Shown piece by piece: positions 17,418-26,159 of a stretch of DNA of 64,000 nucleotides. This DNA comes from Marivita cryptomonadis. Lineage in GTDB: Bacteria; Pseudomonadota; Alphaproteobacteria; Rhodobacterales; Rhodobacteraceae. Where the stretch lies: the NCBI RefSeq assembly GCF_002115725.1, contig NZ_JFKD01000001.1:333938-397937 (forward strand), given 5' to 3'. Positions within the stretch are counted from its first letter, which is position 1, and the number at the start of each line of letters is the position of its first letter. Position numbers and translations under genes: made by a program. The notes beneath the pieces were generated by a model that was not told the DNA's origin, did not search any database, and was given only the letters and a program-made list of their open reading frames with translations.

Positions 17418-18128
17418 ATGGACTGGTTTGATCGCCTTTACCTCTTCACGGCTTTGGATGCGGTTGGTCTTGGCTTGCTCATCGGCAGTTGGATCGCCTG
17501 CAGTCTCGTGGTCGAGAACGCGCCGAAATCACATCCGTCGACATCGCAGATCATGGCAGAGTTTCGCCGCGAATGGATGCGCACCTTCGTGCAACGCGAT
17601 CCGCGTATCTTCGACAGTCAGATCATTGCAAGCCTGCGGCAAGGCACGGCGTTTTTTGCCTCGGCCAGCATGATCGCCATCGGTGGCAGTTTCGCGTTGT
17701 TGGGTAATGCGGAGCGGTTACGAGGGGTGGCGCAGGATTTGACGCTTGAAAGTGATCCGATTTTTCTTCTGGAGGTCAAACTGCTGGTTCTATTGTTGTT
17801 CGCAGCGAACGCATTTCTGAAATTTGTCTGGTCGCATCGGCTGTTCGGTTACTGCTCGGTCATCATGGCGGCGGTGCCGAACGACCCGGACGATCCAAAG
17901 GCGTTGCCGATGGCGTTACAAGCCGGCGAAGTGAACATCACGGCAGCGCGGGGATACAATCGCGGGCTGCGGTCGGTCTATTTCGGCATCGCGTCTTCAG
18001 CATGGCTGCTTGGGGCGGGGCCGTTGATCCTTGCCACGCTGGTGACCCTGCTGGTGATCTTGCGGCGGGAATTCGCGTCACAATCGCGGTATGTCCTCAT
18101 TCACGGTGCGCCGGACGCGAAATCGTGA
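17418..18128 (+). CDS. DUF599 family membrane protein
   Basis: A 236-aa protein with about four membrane helices, translated from an ATG 3 bp after the upstream stop, so in an operon with the HemJ-like gene. The FRREWMRTFVQRDPRIFDSQ segment followed by FFASASMIAIGG is the signature of DUF599 (PF04654). The family has no known function. Several basic/aspartate pairs on the first cytoplasmic loop are conserved-looking. I can add only that the coupling suggests a shared membrane role. Confidence 0.75.
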   Translation: MDWFDRLYLFTALDAVGLGLLIGSWIACSLVVENAPKSHPSTSQIMAEFRREWMRTFVQRDPRIFDSQIIASLRQGTAFFASASMIAIGGSFALLGNAERLRGVAQDLTLESDPIFLLEVKLLVLLLFAANAFLKFVWSHRLFGYCSVIMAAVPNDPDDPKALPMALQAGEVNITAARGYNRGLRSVYFGIASSAWLLGAGPLILATLVTLLVILRREFASQSRYVLIHGAPDAKS

Positions 18129-18163
18129 CCGCTGGGTGAGGATGGGTCTGCTAGTCTCATCCT

Positions 18164-18496
18164 ATGTTGACCCGTGCCCTCTTTTGTTTTGGCTGTTTCG
18201 CAGCGCCCGCTTTTGCCGATCCACCTCAGATCGTCGGGGCCGAAGTGAGCGGCGCGCGCGTGTCTGTAACCCTCGCGCACCCGGATACGGGATGGGATCA
18301 CTACGCCGATGGCTGGCGGGTCGAAACCGAAGACGGGACTGTGATTGGAACGCGGGAATTGCTGCATCCGCATGTTGAGGAGCAGCCGTTTACCCGAAGT
18401 CTGACGGTTAACGATCTACCCGATGGTCCGTTGTTTATCCGGGCGAAATGCTCGGTCGACGGCTGGTCTGACACACGCGTTTCTCTGATGCGCTAA
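18164..18496 (+). CDS. Small secreted protein of unknown function
   Basis: A 110-aa protein beginning with a signal peptide (LTRALFCFGCFAAPAFA, cut before DPPQ). The rest is a compact beta-rich domain with VSVTLAHPDTGWDHYADGW near the middle and a C-terminal DGPLFIRAKCSVDGWSD. I do not recognise a family with certainty. It lies 35 bp after the DUF599 gene on the same strand and may be the third gene of that operon. It faces trhO tail to tail. Confidence 0.6.
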   Translation: MLTRALFCFGCFAAPAFADPPQIVGAEVSGARVSVTLAHPDTGWDHYADGWRVETEDGTVIGTRELLHPHVEEQPFTRSLTVNDLPDGPLFIRAKCSVDGWSDTRVSLMR

Positions 18497-18569
18497 GAGC
18501 CGTCGTACGACCACCCTCTGACCGCACCCCAATAATGGTGGACAAGAAACGGAACGGAACCTGACCCAA

Positions 18570-18587
18570 TGTTTCGCGTGCGAAACA
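18570..18587. repeat. Perfect 18-bp palindrome TGTTTCGC-GT-GCGAAACA
   Basis: It lies between the convergent secreted-protein gene and trhO. Arms of 8 bp surround a 2-bp centre. The outer TGTTTC...GAAACA equals the arms of the ParB site parS, but the core is two bases longer than the 16-bp parS consensus. There is no T tract for a terminator. Confidence 0.5.
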
Positions 18588-18608
18588 ATAGGGCCGGGGC
18601 GGACCTAT

Positions 18609-19529
18609 TTACGTTTCGTCAACCACGTCCGAATGCAGATGCCGTTCGCCCCGCGCTTCGGCCAAGCGGATCTGTTTTTGCCGTTCGCGGAACCGGGCTT
18701 TGTCGTCGTCCGAGGTCTCGTTGAAACACAGATGGCAGGACACACCTTGCTCGTATTCAGGGCGATTTTTATCATCCGGTAAAATTGGGTGACGGCAGGC
18801 GTGGCAAAGCAAATGTGGCCCTTCCTTAAGGCCATGCCCCACGGACACGCGCGCATCAAAAACAAAGCATTCGCCCTGCCAGGTGCTTTGCTCGGCGGGC
18901 ACCTCTTCGAGATATTTCAGGATGCCGCCCTTGAGGTGGTACACGTCCTCGACCCCCTGACTGATCAGGTAGTTCGTCGACTTTTCGCAGCGAATACCCC
19001 CGGTGCAGAACATGGCAATCCGCTTGTTGTGAAAGCGGTCCTTGTTCTTTTCCCACCATTCGGGGAATTCGCGAAAGCTGTCGGTCTTGGGATCAACTGC
19101 GCCGTCGAAGGTTCCGATGGCGACCTCGTAATCATTGCGGGTGTCGATCACGGCCACATCGGGGCTTTGGATCAGCTCGTTCCAGTCCGCAGGTTGCACG
19201 TAGTGGCCGACCTTGGCGCGCGGATCGACATCGGGCACGCCCATGGTCACGATCTCTTTTTTCAGCCGCACCTTCATGCGGTGGAAAGGGCGGTCCTGCG
19301 CGGTCGACAGTTTCCATTCCAGATCGGCGCAGCCGGGCAGGGCGCGCAGATTGGTTAACAAAGCGTTAATGCCAGCCTCGGGCCCGGCGACCGTGCCATT
19401 GATGCCTTCGCGCGCCAACAGAAGCGTGCCGGTGATCGCGTTGTTGCGGCAGACCGTCAGCAACGGCTCCTGCAGGGCGGCCGGATCGTCAAAGCGGGTG
19501 AAGTGGTAGAGTGCGCAAACCGTAAACAT
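18609..19529 (-). CDS. trhO: tRNA uridine(34) hydroxylase, rhodanese family
   Basis: A 306-aa protein; I choose the ATG at 19529 ([10 protein letters not shown]) because family members begin there, although no clear ribosome site precedes it. An N-terminal ferredoxin-like domain with [11 protein letters not shown] is followed by a rhodanese domain with the active-site loop [11 protein letters not shown] (Cys175) and a C-terminal zinc-finger-like region (CHAC...CHLC). TrhO (YceA) uses oxygen to hydroxylate U34 of tRNA to ho5U, the precursor of cmo5U/mcmo5U wobble bases. It stands alone, divergent from pncA. Confidence 0.92.
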   Translation of the reverse strand: MFTVCALYHFTRFDDPAALQEPLLTVCRNNAITGTLLLAREGINGTVAGPEAGINALLTNLRALPGCADLEWKLSTAQDRPFHRMKVRLKKEIVTMGVPDVDPRAKVGHYVQPADWNELIQSPDVAVIDTRNDYEVAIGTFDGAVDPKTDSFREFPEWWEKNKDRFHNKRIAMFCTGGIRCEKSTNYLISQGVEDVYHLKGGILKYLEEVPAEQSTWQGECFVFDARVSVGHGLKEGPHLLCHACRHPILPDDKNRPEYEQGVSCHLCFNETSDDDKARFRERQKQIRLAEARGERHLHSDVVDET

Positions 19530-19641
19530 GGGCGCGGAATTACGCCTCGATTCCCGGTCGCGCAAGGCCCCGCGATGCCGCAACCCTTGACCCTGTTGGA
19601 CAGTGTTCTTACCCAAGGCACACCCAAGAGGAGGCTACCCC

Positions 19642-20235
19642 ATGTCTGCGCTGATCGTCATCGACGTCCAAAATGATTTCTGCCCCGGCGGCGCATTGGC
19701 CGTGCCAGAAGGCGACAAGATCGTTCCGGGGATCAATGCGCTGATGGCAGAGGCCGGGTCGGTTGTGCTGACGCAGGATTGGCACCCGGCGGACCATTCG
19801 AGTTTCGCCTCGCAACATGACGGGCAAGAGCCGTACGGTTTGATCGAGATGCCGTACGGTCCGCAAGTGCTTTGGCCGGATCATTGCGTGATTGGATCGG
19901 AGGGTTCGGCGTTTCACCGTGACCTGACCACCGACCGCGCCGAGATGGTGATCCGCAAAGGGTTCCGCCGCGCGATCGACAGCTATTCGGCGTTTTTTGA
20001 GAATGACCACGAAACGCCCACCGGTCTTGAGGGCTATCTGCGCACGCGCGGGATTACGACGCTGACACTGGTTGGCCTCGCCACTGATTTCTGCGTCGCC
20101 TATTCGGCGATTGATGCGGCCAAGCTGGGGTTCGATGTGACTGTGCGCATGGACCTTTGCCGGGCCATCAACCTGAACGGATCGCTTGAGGCGGCGAAAC
20201 AGGACATGGCGCAGGCGGGTGTGACGCTGGCATGA
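19642..20235 (+). CDS. pncA: Nicotinamidase
   Basis: A 197-aa isochorismatase-fold enzyme; the ATG at 19642 follows AAGAGGAGG. Asp8 (VIDVQNDFCPGG), the lysine in VIRKGFRRAIDSYSAF and the nucleophile Cys151 in GLATDFCVAYSA form the catalytic triad; a DWHPADHSSF segment supplies metal ligands. It hydrolyses nicotinamide to nicotinate, which PncB, 1.3 kb downstream on the same strand, converts to nicotinate mononucleotide. The stop overlaps the next ATG by 4 bp, so it is coupled to the YkgJ-like gene. Confidence 0.95.
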   Translation: MSALIVIDVQNDFCPGGALAVPEGDKIVPGINALMAEAGSVVLTQDWHPADHSSFASQHDGQEPYGLIEMPYGPQVLWPDHCVIGSEGSAFHRDLTTDRAEMVIRKGFRRAIDSYSAFFENDHETPTGLEGYLRTRGITTLTLVGLATDFCVAYSAIDAAKLGFDVTVRMDLCRAINLNGSLEAAKQDMAQAGVTLA

Positions 20236-20933
20236 GCAAAATCCCGACGCTGGCGGACCGCCTGAACAAAGCCCGCACACCAAGCACGCCCGAGGTGAGT
20301 GACCGCGCCAAGCGTGGCTTGGTCGCTTACATAGGGGCGCAGCCAGATACGGCGCGTGCCACGAAAGACCTTGCCGATGGGACGGCAGCCACCGGGATTG
20401 GGCGGGTCGCTTTGTCGGGGCTGTCTCCGCAGGGACTGGCCTGCGCCGATGGCTGCGCGTTCTGCTGCATCCTGTCAGGTGCGGATGGCGGAACGATCAC
20501 CGAGGCCGAAGCTGTTGCACTCCACAGCGCGCTTGCGCCCTTGGCGGGGCAGCCCGATGGTCGCGCTTGGCATCCAAAAGCGTGTCCATCGCTGGACCCG
20601 GAAACCCGCAGTTGCCGCGCCTATGAGGCACGACCGATGATCTGCCGGGCCTATGTGTCGACCGATGTTGAGGCGTGCAAATCGGTGTCTGAAGGACAGG
20701 CTGTGCCTGGGCCGGGCACCTTGGGGCCGTATCACACCTATCTTGCGGCCATCGGTCTGAGCCGCGCGGCCCTCAAGGGGGTGAAGCGGGTGTCGACCTA
20801 TGCGCTGGCACAGGTTGCAGCGGCTGCTGTCGACGGGGTTTCGCTGGACGAGGCTTTGGTACATGCGCGGCACAAACCGACCGAGTTGGACGCAGAACTC
20901 AAGCGCAGCAAGCGGGATATCTCGCGCGTTTGA
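20232..20933 (+). CDS. YkgJ-like cysteine-cluster protein
   Basis: A 233-aa protein overlapping pncA by ATGA. The cysteine pattern CADGCAFCC (about residue 75) and CPSLDPETRSCRAYEARPMI with CRAY (about 120-140) is that of the YkgJ/CxxCxxCC family, predicted to bind zinc or an iron-sulfur cluster. A basic C-terminal tail (KRSKRDISRV) follows an alanine-rich helix. Function is unproven. Coupling to pncA suggests a role near NAD salvage, but this is inference only. Confidence 0.7.
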   Translation: MSKIPTLADRLNKARTPSTPEVSDRAKRGLVAYIGAQPDTARATKDLADGTAATGIGRVALSGLSPQGLACADGCAFCCILSGADGGTITEAEAVALHSALAPLAGQPDGRAWHPKACPSLDPETRSCRAYEARPMICRAYVSTDVEACKSVSEGQAVPGPGTLGPYHTYLAAIGLSRAALKGVKRVSTYALAQVAAAAVDGVSLDEALVHARHKPTELDAELKRSKRDISRV

Positions 20934-21056
20934 CCAAGGGTGTTCCCGAATGCGCACTGTTGGGAACGGAGACGCATCTGCATGTGGTTTCCCTCTTTGT
21001 GCCTGTCGCAGAGTTTCGTAGTCTCTTAAAAACACTCTCGTAAGAGGCACCGAGCC

Positions 21057-21512
21057 ATGTTCGAACGCATCCTTGCCCTGTTTGATAAGTCCACGCCCAC
21101 GACTCCGCTGCCGCCTGCGGACGCCAAATACGCGTTGGGTGCGTTGATGGTGCGCACTGCGATGGCAGATAAAGCATACCTTTTTCAGGAGGTCGAAGAG
21201 ATCGACCGTGTGTTGTCTCGGATTTACGGGCTCAAACCCCTTGAGGCGGCAAAGATGCGGGCGCAATGCGAAAAGCTGGAACACGAGCTTCCCAAGACCG
21301 CCGATCTTGCGGCGATCCTGACCGAAAACATCAGCCAAGAGAAACGCGAAGCGGCGGTCGCGGCGCTGTGGGATGTGGTCTATGCCGATGGCAATCGCCA
21401 TGCCAAGGAAGACCTGCTTGTCGGTGAGATCGCGGGTCTCTTGGGCGTGGATGAGGCGACCTGTGAGCGCATCCGCGATGAAGAGGTCGCGAACTGGCAC
21501 AAGTACCACTGA
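21057..21512 (+). CDS. TerB-like domain protein
   Basis: A 151-aa helical protein starting after AAGAGG. It matches the TerB/DjlA-N fold: KYALGALMVRTAMADKAYL, then EVEEIDRVLSRIYGL and a later LWDVVYADGNRHAKEDLLV with the acidic D-G-x-x-x-x-x-E pattern that binds metal in TerB. Stand-alone TerB proteins in alphaproteobacteria are mostly uncharacterised. No other ter gene is present, so tellurite resistance should not be assumed. It lies 60 bp upstream of pncB. Confidence 0.78.
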   Translation: MFERILALFDKSTPTTPLPPADAKYALGALMVRTAMADKAYLFQEVEEIDRVLSRIYGLKPLEAAKMRAQCEKLEHELPKTADLAAILTENISQEKREAAVAALWDVVYADGNRHAKEDLLVGEIAGLLGVDEATCERIRDEEVANWHKYH

Positions 21513-21572
21513 CACTGGACAAGTCGGGGTTGGGTTGGTCTAAGCGAGGCGCCCGCGCTTTCGGAGACCCTC

Positions 21573-22865
21573 ATGGTTGATATCGCCACCCGCGTCTGGA
21601 ACCACAAATGGAAGATCGACCCGATTGTGCGGTCGCTCATCGACACGGATTTCTACAAGCTGCTGATGTGCCAGTCGGTGTTCCGCAACAAGCGTGACAC
21701 GCAGGTCACGTTCAGCCTGATCAACCGGTCCTCGCATGTGCCCTTGGCCAAGCTGATCGACGAAGGGGAGTTGCGCGAACAGTTGGATCACATCCGGTCG
21801 CTGTCTTTGCGGCGCAACGAAAGCACATGGCTGCGCGGGAACACGTTTTACGGCAAGCGCCAGATGTTCCGCCCGGATTTCATGGAATGGTTCGAACAGC
21901 TACGCCTACCGCCTTATCACCTTGAGCGGGTGGGCGATCAGTACGAACTGACTTTTGAAGGCGCGTGGCCCGAGGTGATGCTTTGGGAGATTCCGGCGCT
22001 GGCGGTGTTGATGGAGTTGCGCGGACGCGCGGTTCTGAACGACATGGGGCGGTTCGAGCTGCAGGTGCTTTATGCGCGCGCCATGACCAAGCTGTGGGAA
22101 AAGATCGAAAAGCTGCGTGGTGATCCGGCCTTGCGCATCGCGGATTTCGGCACACGGCGGCGGCATTCGTTCCTGTGGCAGGACTGGTGCGTGCAGGCAA
22201 TGTACGAAGGGCTGGGCGACAGTTTCGTTGGCACGTCGAACTGCCTGATCGCCAAGAACCGCGACCTTGAGGCGATTGGCACCAACGCGCATGAGCTGCC
22301 GATGGTTTATGCGGCTTTGGCCAAGGATGATGCGGCGTTGGCAAAGGCGCCTTATGACGTTCTTGCCGATTGGCACGAAGAACACGAAGGCAATCTGCGG
22401 ATGATCCTGCCAGACACCTATGGCACTGAAGGGTTCCTCAAGAACGCGCCGGATTGGTTGGCGGGGTGGACAGGTATCCGCATTGATTCAGGTGACCCCG
22501 CAACCGGGGCCGAGACTGCGATCCGCTGGTGGAAAGAGCGGGGCGAAGACCCGACCAAGAAGCTGGTGATCTTCTCGGACGGGTTGGATGTGGACAAGAT
22601 CCTAGAGTTGCAGCGTCAGTTCGCTGGTCGTGTGCGCGTGTCCTTTGGTTGGGGGACTTTGCTGACCAATGACTTCCGGGGGCTCACGCCGGATGATCGA
22701 CTGGCGCCGTTCAGCCTTGTGTGCAAGGCGGTCGATGCGAATGGGCGGGCGACGGTAAAACTGTCTGACAACCCCAACAAGGCGATGGGACCACAGGACC
22801 AGATTGATCGCTACAAGCGTGTTTTCGACGTTGGCGCGCAAGAACGGCTGGACGTGGTGGTCTGA
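21573..22865 (+). CDS. pncB: Nicotinate phosphoribosyltransferase
   Basis: A 430-aa enzyme starting after CGGAG. SLIDTDFYKLLMCQSVF near the N-terminus, FGTRRRHSFLWQDW with the phosphorylatable His of this family, and IRIDSGDPATGAETAI with IFSDGLD in the PRPP-binding barrel are all diagnostic of PncB. It makes nicotinate mononucleotide from nicotinate and PRPP with ATP hydrolysis, in the Preiss-Handler pathway. It follows pncA, so this locus supplies both salvage steps. Confidence 0.96.
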   Translation: MVDIATRVWNHKWKIDPIVRSLIDTDFYKLLMCQSVFRNKRDTQVTFSLINRSSHVPLAKLIDEGELREQLDHIRSLSLRRNESTWLRGNTFYGKRQMFRPDFMEWFEQLRLPPYHLERVGDQYELTFEGAWPEVMLWEIPALAVLMELRGRAVLNDMGRFELQVLYARAMTKLWEKIEKLRGDPALRIADFGTRRRHSFLWQDWCVQAMYEGLGDSFVGTSNCLIAKNRDLEAIGTNAHELPMVYAALAKDDAALAKAPYDVLADWHEEHEGNLRMILPDTYGTEGFLKNAPDWLAGWTGIRIDSGDPATGAETAIRWWKERGEDPTKKLVIFSDGLDVDKILELQRQFAGRVRVSFGWGTLLTNDFRGLTPDDRLAPFSLVCKAVDANGRATVKLSDNPNKAMGPQDQIDRYKRVFDVGAQERLDVVV

Positions 22866-23041
22866 CAAAGAGCGTCTGCGCGGCGGCCGCTTTTCTGCGG
22901 AAATCCCAATTATCAAGAAAAGATGTATCTCAGGTGTTGATTAGATCTGGGCGTGGCACTAGCTCTGCTGTGTCCAACTGACGCAGGGTCACCTTGCGTT
23001 ATCGGAGGAAGTTGGATGTTCCATAATTCAGGGAGGATATT

Positions 23042-24328
23042 ATGGGTTATCTGTCTCGTACTACCGCTGTTCTGGCGCTTGCGCCGTTCATGACCGGTGC
23101 ATTTATTGCCGCGTCTTCGGCTTCGGCCCAAATGATGAACACGACCAGCCTGCAGCATACACTTGTTTTGCAAGACCTTGATGAGCCATGGGACATGTCG
23201 TTCCTTGACGACGGCACCATGTTCTTTACGGAAAAATGTGACGGGCTGTCCGTTATGCTGCCGTCCGGTCAGGTGAACAGCCTTTTGGGCATGTCCGGTG
23301 CCGAAGGCTATGCCAGCAGCGCTGACGACCTGTTCTGTGATGGCCAGGCCGGGATGATGGGTGTTGCCGTTGATCCCGATTTTGCGACCAACCGCCAGAT
23401 CTATGTCTATTCGACATCTAATATGGTTACGCCGCACACCAACCGGTTGATGCGCATGGTGGTGAATGACGATTTCTCCAACGTGTCGGATCGCACCGAT
23501 ATCGTGGACGATGTGCCCTACAAGATGGCGCCGAGTGACCACCCCTTCGGTGGGTCGGGTGCGCATAATGGCGGGCGGGTTCGTTTCGGGCCGGACGGGT
23601 ATATCTACCTGACGACCGGAGACACCCATAACGGCGAAGTGCCGCAAAGCCCAACGATGATGGGCAGCAAGGTGCTGCGTATCGACCGGGATGGCAACGC
23701 TGCTGCCGAGAACACGCCGCCGGAAGGGTTCGACAAGCGGACCTACACCTATGGGCATCGCAACGTTCAGGGCATCGCATTCCATCCGGGAACCGGCACG
23801 CCGATCACGGCAGAGCATGGCCCGTGGCATTCGGACGAGATCACAGTGCTCAGCAACGGCGGCAACGCCGGTTGGGATCCGCGCCCGAATATGGCCGGTC
23901 GGGGCGATTGCCCGGACAATTACTGCGGTTACAGCCCGAACCAGATGGATGGCATGGACCGCTATGCGCGTGCTGCGTTCATGCCGATGACGGATCTGGC
24001 AACATATCCTGACGCTATGCCGCCGATCTGGGACAATAACGGTTGGTCACAGGGCACATCTTCGGCTGCGTTCCTTGAGGGCGAGCAGTGGGGTGACTGG
24101 AACGGTGCGATGGTCGTTGGGATCATGGGTATCGGCTTTGGTGGCACACCGATCGGTCAGCGGATCGACGTCATCGAACTGACCGACGAGATGACGGTTG
24201 AAGATGTCACGGAACTGACCTTGCCGATGGAGTCGGGGCGGTTCCGGTCGGTTGTGTTCGGGCCGGATGGTAGCCTGTACACCGCGACGGATGAGGGCTT
24301 TATCCACAAGCTCACTCCGGGCAACTGA
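23042..24328 (+). CDS. PQQ-dependent aldose sugar dehydrogenase, secreted
   Basis: A 428-aa propeller enzyme with a signal peptide (cleavage after ASSASA, near residue 29). It follows AGGGAGGATATT. Motifs of soluble aldose dehydrogenases (YliI/Asd type) are present: DEPWDMSFLDDGTMFFTEK, the catalytic His in GSGAHNGGRVRFGPDGYIYL, YGHRNVQG, and EHGPWHSDEITV. It would oxidise aldoses to lactones in the periplasm using PQQ and calcium. No pqq biosynthesis gene is in the window, so PQQ must be made elsewhere or taken up. A strong terminator follows. Confidence 0.9.
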   Translation: MGYLSRTTAVLALAPFMTGAFIAASSASAQMMNTTSLQHTLVLQDLDEPWDMSFLDDGTMFFTEKCDGLSVMLPSGQVNSLLGMSGAEGYASSADDLFCDGQAGMMGVAVDPDFATNRQIYVYSTSNMVTPHTNRLMRMVVNDDFSNVSDRTDIVDDVPYKMAPSDHPFGGSGAHNGGRVRFGPDGYIYLTTGDTHNGEVPQSPTMMGSKVLRIDRDGNAAAENTPPEGFDKRTYTYGHRNVQGIAFHPGTGTPITAEHGPWHSDEITVLSNGGNAGWDPRPNMAGRGDCPDNYCGYSPNQMDGMDRYARAAFMPMTDLATYPDAMPPIWDNNGWSQGTSSAAFLEGEQWGDWNGAMVVGIMGIGFGGTPIGQRIDVIELTDEMTVEDVTELTLPMESGRFRSVVFGPDGSLYTATDEGFIHKLTPGN

Positions 24329-24337
24329 TACGAAAAA

Positions 24338-24364
24338 CCCTGCGCCGGACGGTCCGGCGCAGGG
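24338..24364 (+). terminator. Terminator after the PQQ dehydrogenase gene
   Basis: CCCTGCGCCGGA (24338-24349) pairs perfectly with TCCGGCGCAGGG (24353-24364) around a 3-nt loop, followed by CTCTTTTA. It lies 9 bp after the stop and 40 bp from the convergent mscL end. Confidence 0.88.
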
Positions 24365-24404
24365 CTCTTTTAGGGTCAGTCACGCAGCCAGCGGCGAGAG
24401 CGTG

Positions 24405-24830
24405 TCAGCTTTTCTTCAAGGCATCCCGGATTTCGAGCAGCACATCAAGTTCGCTTGGGCCGGTTGGAACTTCAGGTGCCACATCTTCCGGCTTTTCAGC
24501 GGCAGATTTGATCCGGTTGACCATCTTGACCAGCAGGAACACCACAAAGGCGATGATCAGAAAGTTGATCAGGGCCATGATGAAGCTTCCCACTGCGAAT
24601 ACCGGAGCGCCAGCTTCCTGCGCGGTGGCCAGTGATGCATGGGTGCTGCCATCAAGCGTATAGAACCAACCCGAGAAGTCGATGCCGCCGGTAAAGAGCG
24701 CGATGATCGGGTTGATGATGTCGCCGACCAGTGATGTGACGATCGCTGTGAAAGCAGCGCCGACGATGATACCGACGGCCATGTCCATGACATTGCCTTT
24801 GGCAATGAAGTCCTTGAATTCTTGAATCAT
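24405..24830 (-). CDS. mscL: Large-conductance mechanosensitive channel
   Basis: A 141-aa protein with an N-terminal amphipathic helix ([19 protein letters not shown]), TM1 ([19 protein letters not shown]), a short periplasmic loop, TM2 ([19 protein letters not shown]) and a charged cytoplasmic helix ending [11 protein letters not shown], the standard MscL layout. The pentameric channel opens under membrane tension to release solutes after osmotic downshock. Monocistronic, convergent with the PQQ dehydrogenase gene. Confidence 0.96.
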   Translation of the reverse strand: MIQEFKDFIAKGNVMDMAVGIIVGAAFTAIVTSLVGDIINPIIALFTGGIDFSGWFYTLDGSTHASLATAQEAGAPVFAVGSFIMALINFLIIAFVVFLLVKMVNRIKSAAEKPEDVAPEVPTGPSELDVLLEIRDALKKS

Positions 24831-24993
24831 TACTGTGTTTCCCTCGTGTTGGCTTACCGCGGCGAAAAACGCGCAGCGAAGATTTTGATATCATCGCCAC
24901 GGTCTTTGTCACGTCTTCCGACACAAACCACGGGGAAATTGCGAAACCTTGCCGCAAAAATGCAGCATGGAAGACTCACCTTTAGCGATGCTC

Positions 24994-25443
24994 TTAGCCG
25001 GGGAGTGTTCCGGTCAGCACGTAGCGCAGGATTTGCGCGACTTCCTGTGGGGTGCGGGTCATCGCAAGAGCCGCCGCGTCGACCTCTTTCAGCGCGTGGT
25101 CATGTTCGGGCTGTTGCAGGATGATCAGCGACTTGCCCAATGCGGCGGCGTATCCGGCGTCAAAGGCAGCGTTCCACTGTTTGTATTTCTCGCCGAACCG
25201 CACGACGACCACATCGGCATCCGCGATGCCCTTACGGGTGCGGATCGCGTTGACCATCGCGCCCTTGTGGTCGTGCCAATACTTGTTCTCTTCTGCGCCG
25301 AGGATCGCCACGCCGCAATCGTCGCTGGCGGCGTGATCAGTGACGGGGCTGTCGAAGGTTACATCAAGGCCTTCGCAGGCATCGATGATCTGTTCACGCC
25401 AATCGGTGTGGATTTCGCCGGACAGGTAGACACGCAGGGTCAT
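24994..25443 (-). CDS. YtoQ-family protein
   Basis: A 149-aa protein with a nucleoside 2-deoxyribosyltransferase-like fold: VYLSGEIHTDWREQI at the N-terminus, ILGAEENKYWHDHKGAMVN in the middle, and IADADVVVVRFGEKYKQWN with AAFDAGYAAALGKSLI. These are hallmarks of YtoQ, a family with no firm function. AGGAG precedes the ATG at 25443. It forms a minus-strand run with the methyltransferase upstream (54-bp gap). Confidence 0.85.
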   Translation of the reverse strand: MTLRVYLSGEIHTDWREQIIDACEGLDVTFDSPVTDHAASDDCGVAILGAEENKYWHDHKGAMVNAIRTRKGIADADVVVVRFGEKYKQWNAAFDAGYAAALGKSLIILQQPEHDHALKEVDAAALAMTRTPQEVAQILRYVLTGTLPG

Positions 25444-25497
25444 GGGGTACTCCTAATTGTTTGGGAAAGGGGTAGCGCAGATCTGCGGAAAGGCCAA

Positions 25498-26130
25498 TCA
25501 ATCGGCCCGGCGCGCAATAACTGTGCGGCGGGGGTCTTTGCCTGGAGCGTTTATGGTTTCGACAATGTTGAACCCGGATTTTGTGATCGCAGCATCAAGG
25601 TCGGACGTCGCCAATTTGGCAAAATAGGGTGCTTTGCCAATGGCTTGCATAATGGGCAGGCCAAGCTGGATGAACCACCAGATCATGTTGCGGTGTTCCG
25701 GCATGCAGAAGGTTTTTGATACGAACACACCACCGGGTTTGGTCCGTTTGGCGATTTCGGCCAAGGCGCCGTCCATGTCTTCGATCAGGTGCAGAAGGTT
25801 TAAGGCCAGCACCGCGTCGAACGGGCCTGCGGGGGCATCAGCAGCGTCGGATTGGCGGAAATCGACATTGGTCGTGCCAGCAGCCTGCGCCTTTTCGCGT
25901 CCCTTGTCCAACATTGCGTTAGAGACATCAGTGGCGATGATGTGTTGGACGCTTGCGGCAAGGGCAAGCGCAGTGGTGCCGGTGCCGCAGCCCAGTTCGA
26001 GCACGGTATCGTCGGGTGACAAGAGCAGGCGCATCTTGTCCAAGGTGGCCTCATAGGCGTCTTGGTTGCGGATCGGCGAGGCCGCGTATTTGTCCGCGGC
26101 CCGATCCCAGAACTTCGCAGACTTATACAT
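25498..26130 (-). CDS. Class I SAM-dependent methyltransferase
   Basis: A 210-aa protein with motif I VLELGCGTGTTALAL (near residue 42), the acidic end of beta-2 in IIATDVSNAML, and DAVLALNLLHLIEDM as motif IV. FVSKTFCMPEHRN follows. The substrate cannot be read from sequence. It lies 29 bp after the pheT stop on the same strand, so it could be read from the pheST transcript. Confidence 0.82.
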   Translation of the reverse strand: MYKSAKFWDRAADKYAASPIRNQDAYEATLDKMRLLLSPDDTVLELGCGTGTTALALAASVQHIIATDVSNAMLDKGREKAQAAGTTNVDFRQSDAADAPAGPFDAVLALNLLHLIEDMDGALAEIAKRTKPGGVFVSKTFCMPEHRNMIWWFIQLGLPIMQAIGKAPYFAKLATSDLDAAITKSGFNIVETINAPGKDPRRTVIARRAD

Positions 26131-26159
26131 GGTGGCCTCGCCTTTTCTGCTATGTCGCT

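Noticed and set aside
18570..18587. A true parS site
   Set aside because: The palindrome is 2 bp too long for the 16-bp consensus, so it is listed only as a palindrome.
22866..22915. A terminator after pncB (GCGGC/GCCGC followed by TTTT)
   Set aside because: The stem is only about 5 bp with almost no loop, so it is not a supportable intrinsic terminator.
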